DNA of 64,000 nt from JARYGU01 sp033795365 (GTDB taxonomy: Bacteria > Pseudomonadota > Alphaproteobacteria > Rhizobiales > Rhizobiaceae), in NCBI GenBank assembly GCA_033795365.1, contig JARYGU010000002.1:434001-498000 (forward strand), in the 5' to 3' direction. A program made the position numbers and the translations under genes. The stretch's first letter is position 1; every line of letters starts with the position of its first letter. This document shows positions 57,639 through 64,000 of this stretch, piece by piece. A model generated the notes under the pieces. The model made no database searches. It was not told where the DNA came from and saw nothing but the letters and a program-made list of their open reading frames with translations.

Positions 57639-58841
57639 ATGAATGCCCCCATCGGGTTTTCGGTGTCGTCCGGCGCGCCGCGTTTCTTCGTGCCCCGCGT
57701 TGCGATCCTTTTCTGTGCGCCCATGCTGGTGAACGGTATCGCGCTTCCGTTTTTCCCCGTCTGGCTTGAGACGCTCTCCATGAGCGATTTCGAGATCGGG
57801 ATGGTCCTTGCCGTGCCGCTTCTCATAAGAGTGATTACCGCGCCGCTGGCGGGGCTCGTCGCCGACCGGATCGGCGAGCGCACGCAGGTGCTGATATGGT
57901 CCGGCTGGCTTTCGCTTTTGACCGGCATCGCGCTCTTCGCCGCGGAAAGCTTCTGGCCGGTACTTCTCCTCTATTCGCTGCAAGGCGCGGTTTACGGCCC
58001 CTATTTCCCGATCGCCGATTCGATCGCGCTGACGGGCGTGCGCCGCTGGAATTTCGATTACGGCAGAATGCGCTTCTGGGGGTCGCTCGCCTTCATCGCA
58101 GCGACCATGGCGGGCGGCTGGCTTTCCGGCCTCTATGGCGGCGCGATCGTTCTGCCGGCGATGGCGGTCGGTTTCGTCGCGACGATCGTGGCGGCGGTCC
58201 AGGCGCCGAAGACCGGCAGGCCGCGCCGTCCGCATGCGATGACGGCGCTTGCTTCGGCACCGATCAACGCGCTGCGCCAGAAGGATGTGTTGTTGATGAT
58301 GATCGGCGCTTCGATCGTCAATTCCAGCCATGCCATGCTTTTCGCCTTCTCGGCGATCTACTGGCACAAGCTCGGGTTCACGGGAACCGAGATCGGCCTC
58401 CTGTGGAGCGCCGGGGTCCTGGCGGAAATCCTGTTCTTCATCTTCGCGGCGCGACTTCGCCGGCGCTTCGATCTCTGGACGCTGATGTTCTTCGGCTCGA
58501 CTGTTGCGGTGATACGCTGGATGATATTTCCCGCCGAAATGGGATTCGTCGGCTTTTTCGCGCTTCAGTGTCTGCACGCCTTCACCTATGCATGCGTCCA
58601 TATCGGGGTTCAGAACCGGATCGTCGAGCGGGTGGCGGAAGAGCAGGAGGCGTCCGCGCAAGGGCTTTATTTCTTCTACAACGGCGTCTTTCTCGCCCTG
58701 ATGACATTCCTTTCCGGCTATTTCTTCAACTGGTACGGCACCGGGGGCTTCTATCTGATGTCGGTTACAGCGCTCGTCGGCACGGCATTGTTGATCGCCG
58801 CCAAATTCCATCAGCCCCACAAATCGCTGTCCGGCGGATAG
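57639..58841 (+). CDS. MFS transporter (MFS_1-like, HcaT/PPT type)
   Basis: ATG 57639 gives 400 residues with 12 predicted membrane helices. MFS features include GIALPFFPVWLETLSMSDFEIG at TM1-2, LVADRIGERTQVLIWSGWLSL (the loop 2-3 motif) and a central cytoplasmic loop QAPKTGRPRRPHAM. The pattern resembles the phenylpropionate-permease branch of MFS_1-like proteins. The substrate is unknown. Its last 31 bases overlap the convergent dipeptide-epimerase gene. Confidence 0.9.
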   Translation: MNAPIGFSVSSGAPRFFVPRVAILFCAPMLVNGIALPFFPVWLETLSMSDFEIGMVLAVPLLIRVITAPLAGLVADRIGERTQVLIWSGWLSLLTGIALFAAESFWPVLLLYSLQGAVYGPYFPIADSIALTGVRRWNFDYGRMRFWGSLAFIAATMAGGWLSGLYGGAIVLPAMAVGFVATIVAAVQAPKTGRPRRPHAMTALASAPINALRQKDVLLMMIGASIVNSSHAMLFAFSAIYWHKLGFTGTEIGLLWSAGVLAEILFFIFAARLRRRFDLWTLMFFGSTVAVIRWMIFPAEMGFVGFFALQCLHAFTYACVHIGVQNRIVERVAEEQEASAQGLYFFYNGVFLALMTFLSGYFFNWYGTGGFYLMSVTALVGTALLIAAKFHQPHKSLSGG

Positions 58842-59794
58842 ACGAGCGATCCGTCGTAGCGCAGGCCGGGCGCGCGGTCGCGGGCAAGCAGAAGCGGTCC
58901 GTCGAGATCGACGAAGTCGGCGCCCTGTGCCAGAAGCACTGCCGGTGCCATGCCGAGCGAGGTGCCGACCATGCAGCCGACCATGATCTTCATGCCGAGC
59001 GCTCGCGCGGTCTCGCGCAGCCGCAGCGCTTCCGTCAGCCCTCCGGCCTTGTCCAGCTTGATGTTGATCGCATCGTAACGGTCCGCAAGGCCGGCAAGAT
59101 CGGCCGCAAGATGCACGCTTTCGTCGGCGCAGACCGGAACACTTCGCGAAATGCTGCGCAGGGCGTCATCCTTGCCGGCAGGAAGCGGCTGCTCGATCAG
59201 GGCAATGCCGGCTTCGGCGCAGATTGCTAGATGGCGCTCAAGCGTTTCGGGCGCCCAGCCCTCATTGGCATCGACGATAATCGCCGTTTGCGGAGCGGCC
59301 GCGCGCACGGCGCGTATGCGCGATTCGTCGTCGGCCGTTCCGACCTTCACCTTCAGGAGCGCCCGGTGCGCATATTGCGCAGCCTGTTTCGCCATGGCTT
59401 CCGGTTCGCCGAGAGAAATCGTATAGGCCGTGGTGAGCGGGAGAGGGTGTTCTGAATTGACGGAGCGCCATGCCGGCACGCCCGACAGCTTCGCCTCGAG
59501 ATCCCAGAGCGCGCAATCGACGGCGTTCCTTGCAGCCCCTGCCTGCATTACGCGCTGGATGTCCTGCCTGGTGGCGCCCGCCTCGATTTCGGCCGATGCC
59601 GCGCGTATGTCGGCAAGTACGCGCTCGATCGATTCGCCGTAGCGGGCATAGGGCACGCATTCGCCCATGCCGGTGCGACCTTCCGCCTCGATGCGGCAGA
59701 CGACGACTTCGGCCGAAGTCTTGGCACCGCGCGAGATGGTGAACGTGCCGGCGATCGGGAAGCTTTCGGCGGTAGCGGCGACAGTTCTGCGCAT
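58811..59794 (-). CDS. Dipeptide epimerase (L-Ala-D/L-Glu epimerase, enolase superfamily)
   Basis: The 327-residue protein has the muconate-lactonizing subgroup layout: a capping domain with GMGECVPYARYGES, then a barrel with catalytic lysines in LLKVKVG and INIKLDKAGGL, metal ligands in IIVDANEGW, LIEQPLPAG and VCADESVH, and the substrate loop MVGCMVGTSLGMAPA plus DGPLLLARD. These match AE epimerases, which convert L-Ala-D-Glu from recycled peptidoglycan to L-Ala-L-Glu. It overlaps the MFS gene tail to tail and is divergent from the Mla operon. Confidence 0.92.
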   Translation of the reverse strand: MRRTVAATAESFPIAGTFTISRGAKTSAEVVVCRIEAEGRTGMGECVPYARYGESIERVLADIRAASAEIEAGATRQDIQRVMQAGAARNAVDCALWDLEAKLSGVPAWRSVNSEHPLPLTTAYTISLGEPEAMAKQAAQYAHRALLKVKVGTADDESRIRAVRAAAPQTAIIVDANEGWAPETLERHLAICAEAGIALIEQPLPAGKDDALRSISRSVPVCADESVHLAADLAGLADRYDAINIKLDKAGGLTEALRLRETARALGMKIMVGCMVGTSLGMAPAVLLAQGADFVDLDGPLLLARDRAPGLRYDGSLVYPPDSDLWG

Positions 59795-59924
59795 GGTGTG
59801 GTCCTGCTGCTTCAGTGGAAGAGGAAGCTGACAGCGGCCGCAGGTTCCTCGGTGACAGATCGCGGTCGACCCGATATGACTTGACGATGTTTCCTGACCT
59901 TAAGCAACGGAAGATGCAAGAGAC

Positions 59925-61079
59925 TTGAACCCGCCGAAAGACGCTTCCGCACATATCGAAAGGGAAAACCGGGTGGGCGCCGACGGCGAGGTCTGGCGGC
60001 TGTCGGGCATATGGCGCAACCAGACCGCCGCGGATGCCGCAAGGCGGCTTTCCGAGATGTCGAAGTCGGGCGGCAAGGGCGACCTCGAAATCGACCTCGG
60101 CGCGGTCAGCGCCATGGATACGGCAGGCGCCTGGCTGTTGCGAAGGGCGATCAGCGAACGTCAGGCGACCGGCAGCGACGTGCGGCTGACCGATGGAAGC
60201 GGACGCTATGCCGACCTGATCTCCGCGCTTCCCGAACAACTGCCGGTGCCTCAGGACGAGGGAAAAGAGGACAACCGGCTGTTCGTGCGCGCCTTTGCTC
60301 CTATCGGCGAAACCATGATCGAAATATGGAACGACGCGGTCGCGGCGATGTATATCCTGGGCTCCGCCGTGCGCGGCGCGCAGCTCAAGCTTGGCCGCAA
60401 CAGCGGGCTTTCGCCGGCCGCGATCGTGCACCAGATCGATCGCATGGGCGTTCGCGCCGTGCCGATCATCACGCTGATGTCCTTTTTGATCGGCGCCATC
60501 ATCGCCCAGCAGGGTGCCTTCCAGCTTCGCTATTTCGGCGCCGAAGTCTTCGTGGTCGACCTCGTCGGCATCCTCCAGCTTCGCGAGATCGGCGTGCTGC
60601 TGACGGCGATCATGATCGCCGGACGTTCAGGCAGCGCGATCACCGCCGAAATCGGCTCGATGAAGATGCGCGAGGAGATCGACGCGCTGAAGGTCATGGG
60701 CCTCAGCCCAATAGGCGTCCTCGTGTTTCCGCGGCTCGTGGCGCTCACCGTCGCGCTGCCGCTTTTGACCATCATCGCGAATTTTGCAGCGCTTCTGGGC
60801 GCAGCCGCCGTCGCCTGGGCCTATTCTGGCATCACCTTCGACACTTTCCTGTCCCGCCTCAAGGAGGCAATCGATATTTCCACCATCATCTCAGGCATGA
60901 TCAAGGCGCCGTTCATGGCGCTGATCATCGGCATCGTCGCATCGGTCGAGGGATTGAAGGTCGGAGGAAGCGCCGAATCCCTCGGCCGGAGGGTCACGAC
61001 GTCGGTGGTGAAGTCGATCTTCGTCGTCATCCTGGTCGATGGCCTTTTCGCCATATTCTACGCCGCCATCGACTTCTAA
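59925..61079 (+). CDS. mlaE: MlaE-family lipid ABC transporter permease with fused N-terminal STAS domain
   Basis: As read from TTG 59925 the protein has 384 residues; a GTG at 59973 with AGGGAAAA upstream is an alternative start. Residues about 20-110 form a STAS/MlaB-like domain (VWRLSGIWRNQTAADAARRL, then LEIDLGAVSAMDTAGAWLLR). The rest is MlaE permease: AIVHQIDRMGVRAVPIITLMSFLIGAIIAQQ, LLTAIMIAGRSGSAITAEIGSMK and the EIDALKVMG coupling region. It should work with MlaF and MlaD to move phospholipids between outer and inner membrane. It is the first gene of the operon. Confidence 0.93.
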   Translation: MNPPKDASAHIERENRVGADGEVWRLSGIWRNQTAADAARRLSEMSKSGGKGDLEIDLGAVSAMDTAGAWLLRRAISERQATGSDVRLTDGSGRYADLISALPEQLPVPQDEGKEDNRLFVRAFAPIGETMIEIWNDAVAAMYILGSAVRGAQLKLGRNSGLSPAAIVHQIDRMGVRAVPIITLMSFLIGAIIAQQGAFQLRYFGAEVFVVDLVGILQLREIGVLLTAIMIAGRSGSAITAEIGSMKMREEIDALKVMGLSPIGVLVFPRLVALTVALPLLTIIANFAALLGAAAVAWAYSGITFDTFLSRLKEAIDISTIISGMIKAPFMALIIGIVASVEGLKVGGSAESLGRRVTTSVVKSIFVVILVDGLFAIFYAAIDF

Positions 61080-61100
61080 GGCTCAGGATCTATCAATTTC

Positions 61101-61889
61101 ATGGACAAGCCAGCGGACAAGACGGACAAGGAAGTCGTGCTCTCGGTCAAGGATCTGACCGTGGGTTTCGGTGACAACATCGTTCTCGACAAGCTCAATC
61201 TCGACATCTTTCGCGGCGAGATCCTCGGATTCGTCGGTGCCTCGGGGACGGGGAAATCGGTGCTGATGCGCACCGTGCTCCGGCTCCTGCCGCGCCGTTC
61301 GGGAACGATCCGGATCCTCGGCGCGGATTTCGACAAGGCGAGCGAAGCCGAACGACTCGCTCTCGATATGCGGCTCGGCGTTCTCTTCCAGCACGGGGCG
61401 CTGTTCTCGTCGCTGACCGTTCGCGAGAACATCCAGGTGCCGATGCGCGAATATCTCGACCTGCCGCAATCGATGATGGACGAGCTGGCGCGGCTGAAGA
61501 TCGAGCTTGTCGGCCTTGCTCCGGAGGCTGCCGACAAGTTTCCATCCGAGCTTTCCGGCGGCATGATCAAACGCGCAGCGCTTGCCCGCGCGCTCGCGCT
61601 CGATCCGGACCTCGTCTTCCTGGACGAGCCGACATCCGGCCTCGATCCGATCGGGGCAAGCGAATTCGACGAACTGATCGCCAAACTGCGCGACACTCTG
61701 GGATTGACCGTGTATATGGTGACTCACGACCTCGACAGCCTGTTTTCGGTCTGTGACCGGATCGCTGTCCTCGGAAAGAAGCGTGTTCTGGTCGATGGTA
61801 CGGTAAAGGATATGCTGGCTTGCGATGATCCCTGGGTGCAGTCTTATTTCCAGGGGAAGCGCGCTCGCTCGATCGTGAGAGAGGCTTGA
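61101..61889 (+). CDS. mlaF: Mla-type lipid ABC transporter ATPase
   Basis: The 262-residue ABC ATPase has Walker A GASGTGKSVLM (about 47-57), a Q-loop LFQHGALFSSLTVREN, signature LSGGMIKRAALARAL, Walker B DLVFLDEPTSGLDP, and a switch histidine in VTHDLDSL. The GMIKR form of the signature is characteristic of MlaF. It starts 21 bases after mlaE and powers lipid transfer. No separate mlaB gene is found because STAS is fused to MlaE. Confidence 0.95.
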   Translation: MDKPADKTDKEVVLSVKDLTVGFGDNIVLDKLNLDIFRGEILGFVGASGTGKSVLMRTVLRLLPRRSGTIRILGADFDKASEAERLALDMRLGVLFQHGALFSSLTVRENIQVPMREYLDLPQSMMDELARLKIELVGLAPEAADKFPSELSGGMIKRAALARALALDPDLVFLDEPTSGLDPIGASEFDELIAKLRDTLGLTVYMVTHDLDSLFSVCDRIAVLGKKRVLVDGTVKDMLACDDPWVQSYFQGKRARSIVREA

Positions 61890-61947
61890 GGACGACGGGA
61901 ATGATGCCAGCGGCACGGATGAAACACGCGACCGGGATAGCCTGAAG

Positions 61948-63318
61948 ATGGAGACAAAAGCCAACTACGCCCTTGTCGGCTTCTTTACCGTACTTGTCAT
62001 GGCCGCCGCCTTCGTGTTCGTCTACTGGATGTCGCAATATGGCCGCAGCGGCGAGATGGCGCAGCTTGCGATCCGCATTCCGGGATCCGCCAATGGTTTG
62101 AGCGTGGGCTCTCCGGTCCGCTTCAACGGCATTCCCGTGGGTTCGGTGCGCAGTCTGGCGATCGATTCGGAGGATCCGCGCTACTCCATTGCCATGACCG
62201 AAGTCTCGACGGCGGCTCCCGTCAAGCAGTCGACCTCTGCCGTTCTCGAGATCCAGGGGCTGACCGGCGCTGCCTATATCGAGCTCGGCGGCGGCAATCC
62301 GGACGATCCGAACATCCTTCGCCAGGCCTTCGATACGGATGGAACCGCTTCGCTGACGGCGGAGCAGTCGAGCGTCACCAACCTCCTGACCACCGCGGAC
62401 AAGATCCTGAAGCGCGCCGATGAGGCGATTTCAGACGTTCAGGGCTTCGTCGCGGATGCCCGCGGCCCGCTGACCCAGACGATTCGCAATGCCGAGCTGT
62501 TTTCAGCCGCGCTGACCAGGAACTCGGACAATATCGACGCATTCCTGCAAAGCGTCGGGGCACTTTCCGAGACCTTCAACCGGGTTTCGCAAAGGCTCGA
62601 TTCGACGATGGTTTCCATCGATGCCCTGGTCAAGGCGGTCGATCCGCGCAAGGTCGACCACGTGGTCAGCAATGTCGACAAGATCACCAGCGACATCGCT
62701 TCCGCCTCGGGCGATATCAAGGCGACCATCGAGAGCTTCGAGCAGACGGCGAAGACGTTCGAACTCTTCGGCAGGAACGCGACCGCTACGCTCGACAAGG
62801 CCGACAAGCTGATCGCTGCCGTGGATGCGCAGAAGGTCGGCAACGTCGTCGACGACATCTCCGTCGCAAGCGCCGATGCGCGCAAGGCGATCTCGTCCGT
62901 CACAGGCCTTGCCGACAGGATCGGCCAGAGGCAGGAAGACATCAACCAGACGATCACCGATGTCCAGCAGATGGCCAACAAGCTGAATGCGGCCTCGAGC
63001 CGGGTCGACGGCATCCTCGCCAAGCTGGACGGTTTCCTGGGCGAGGGCGATTCCGAATCGCTCTTTGCCGAAGCGAGGACGACGTTGCAGTCGTTCAAGC
63101 AGGTGGCCGATACGCTCAACAGCCGGATCGGCCCGATTGCCGACAATCTGCAGCGCTTCTCCGGAAACGGTCTCAGGGACGTCGAAACGCTCGTCAACGA
63201 CACGCGCCGGACGGTGCAGAGCCTGCAGAGCACGATTTCCGATTTCGACCGCAATCCGCAGCGCCTGCTGTTCGGGGGCGAAACGGTGAAGCAATATGAC
63301 GGGCGCACGCGTCGTTGA
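61948..63318 (+). CDS. mlaD: MlaD-family lipid-binding (MCE) protein
   Basis: The 456-residue protein has an N-terminal anchor helix (ALVGFFTVLVMAAAFVFVYWM), a MCE domain (FRIPGSANGLS-like IRIPGSANGLSVGSPVRFNG, then VLEIQGLTGAAYIELGGG), and a long helical C-terminal part (about 150-430) rich in Asp, Ala and Lys. This length exceeds E. coli MlaD (183 residues) and matches the longer MCE proteins that form tubes reaching the outer membrane. It is in the periplasm, anchored by the helix. Confidence 0.94.
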   Translation: METKANYALVGFFTVLVMAAAFVFVYWMSQYGRSGEMAQLAIRIPGSANGLSVGSPVRFNGIPVGSVRSLAIDSEDPRYSIAMTEVSTAAPVKQSTSAVLEIQGLTGAAYIELGGGNPDDPNILRQAFDTDGTASLTAEQSSVTNLLTTADKILKRADEAISDVQGFVADARGPLTQTIRNAELFSAALTRNSDNIDAFLQSVGALSETFNRVSQRLDSTMVSIDALVKAVDPRKVDHVVSNVDKITSDIASASGDIKATIESFEQTAKTFELFGRNATATLDKADKLIAAVDAQKVGNVVDDISVASADARKAISSVTGLADRIGQRQEDINQTITDVQQMANKLNAASSRVDGILAKLDGFLGEGDSESLFAEARTTLQSFKQVADTLNSRIGPIADNLQRFSGNGLRDVETLVNDTRRTVQSLQSTISDFDRNPQRLLFGGETVKQYDGRTRR

Positions 63319-63458
63319 CCACGCGCATGCGAAGTGTGGCCGCAACTCCACATTCCTTAACGCAATGTTTGCTCGTGCGATTTCGCCGGTTGCATGAGCG
63401 GTGACAGTGTTGCGGCGCGCTGATAGAGATTTGCAAATCAAGAGGATTCAGGCTGGAC

Positions 63459-64000
63459 ATGGCGGCTAGGTGGCGTGCGGGGCATTCGAGCGGGTTGGCG
63501 GCAAAGGCCGCGATGATTTCCGTTCTGGCGATAGCGCTTAGCGCCTGCGGTACCGGCCGCGCGAAGAACGATACCTTCGGGTTGACATCCGTTCCCGCGG
63601 TCGAGGGACCCTCGGCGCGCAACCGCCAGATCCTCGTTCCGGAACCTAGCGCGCTCAAGGCGCTCGACAGCGAACAGATCGTCATTCGCCCAACCGCCTC
63701 GGAAATCCAGTATCTGGCCAATTCCCAGTGGAGCGACAGCCTGCCCAAGATGATGCAGGCGAAGCTGGTGCAGGCTTTCGAGAACTCCGGGCGCGTCGGC
63801 GGCGTCGGAAGGCCGGGCGAGGGGCTGGCGATCGACTTCCAGGTCGCAACGAACATCCGCGCCTTTGAAGTGCAGACATCCGGCGCCAGTACCGCCGTTG
63901 TCGAAATCTATGCCAAGATCCTGAACGACCGCAACGGTACGGTGCGCACGCAAAAGCTCTTCCGCGCCACGGTGCCGGTTTCCGGCACCGGCAATCCGGC
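63459..64000 (+). CDS. ABC-type transport auxiliary lipoprotein (PqiC/MlaD-partner type), truncated by window end
   Basis: ATG 63459 opens a frame that is still open at base 64000. A lipoprotein signal peptide (AAMISVLAIALSACGTGRAK, Cys about residue 31) leads into the auxiliary-component domain, with IRPTASEIQYLANSQWSDSL, PKMMQAKLVQAFENSG and a beta-rich repeat. This domain is typical of the outer-membrane lipoprotein that accompanies MCE-type transporters (PqiC-like). It probably receives or hands over lipids at the outer membrane. The gene follows mlaD after 140 bases and continues beyond the window. Confidence 0.88.
   Translation, partial: MAARWRAGHSSGLAAKAAMISVLAIALSACGTGRAKNDTFGLTSVPAVEGPSARNRQILVPEPSALKALDSEQIVIRPTASEIQYLANSQWSDSLPKMMQAKLVQAFENSGRVGGVGRPGEGLAIDFQVATNIRAFEVQTSGASTAVVEIYAKILNDRNGTVRTQKLFRATVPVSGTGNP

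Noticed and set aside
1..64000. tRNA, rRNA, transposase or prophage genes
   Set aside because: None of the open frames resembles a transposase, integrase or phage structural protein, and I recognised no tRNA or rRNA sequence; a tRNAscan or Infernal search would be needed to exclude small RNAs fully.

Overview
The window is GC-rich (roughly 60-65 % by eye), densely coded alphaproteobacterial chromosome. It is most likely from a member of the Rhizobiales close to Sinorhizobium/Ensifer. Reasons: the Usg-family protein, DUF2865, DUF1003 and DUF2270 proteins, a class II DAHP synthase, a malic enzyme of 770 residues with a fused phosphotransacetylase-like domain, a BluB whose catalytic Asp32 and Ser167 fall at the residue numbers known from S. 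meliloti, and the gene order fumC - rpiA - gor - nadE - bluB - malic enzyme - PlcP-like phosphoesterase. I found no rRNA, tRNA, CRISPR array, insertion sequence or prophage. This is core chromosome with a few accessory genes.

Layout. 1-6.9 kb: the 3' end of an unidentified gene, an Lrp/AsnC regulator, an exported alpha/beta-hydrolase that has lost its catalytic serine, a hydroxyisobutyrate-dehydrogenase-family reductase, ssuA-ssuD for sulfonate use, a TPR-methyltransferase and a DUF2270 membrane protein. 6.9-10 kb: usg and a polar amino-acid ABC transporter (binding protein, stem-loop, two permeases, no ATPase). 10-12.5 kb: an OmpA-family protein with a long Arg/Glu/Gln repeat spacer. 12.5-19 kb: molybdenum cofactor genes mobA-mobB and moaA, separated by a DMT transporter, a chemoreceptor and a decayed SDR gene. 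19-25.8 kb: DUF971, a Kef-type antiporter, LtrA, a divergent MarR/hydrolase pair, a PPOX-type flavoprotein and a diguanylate cyclase. 25.9-37.9 kb: fumC, L,D-transpeptidase, GNAT, gph, rpiA-DUF2059, an acyltransferase, glutathione reductase, DAHP synthase and a GFA-type zinc protein. 37.9-43 kb: a TadE/TadG pair without the rest of a Tad locus, DUF1003, and an LTA-synthase-like phosphoglycerol transferase next to a strong Pho box. 43-51.9 kb: NAD synthetase, a TolB-like propeller, an ankyrin protein, a LacI / PhyH / SDR catabolic cluster, and bluB behind a cobalamin riboswitch. 51.9-64 kb: DUF2865, GNAT, malic enzyme, a PlcP-type phospholipase C/metallophosphoesterase with a degenerate Pho-box-like site, an MFS transporter, a dipeptide epimerase, and a Mla-type lipid ABC transporter (STAS-MlaE, MlaF, MlaD, lipoprotein) that runs off the end of the window.

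How the genes connect. Envelope functions recur: the OmpA repeat protein, L,D-transpeptidase, O-acyltransferase, LTA-synthase-like enzyme, PlcP-like lipase, dipeptide epimerase and Mla system. Two of these (the LTA-synthase-like gene and the PlcP-like gene) lie beside Pho-box-like sequences, which suggests phosphate-responsive envelope lipid metabolism. Cofactor genes are also frequent (moaA, mobA, mobB, nadE, bluB). The best-supported cis-regulatory element is the B12 riboswitch ahead of bluB. I did not find a clearly new multi-gene system; the most unusual observations are listed as findings.
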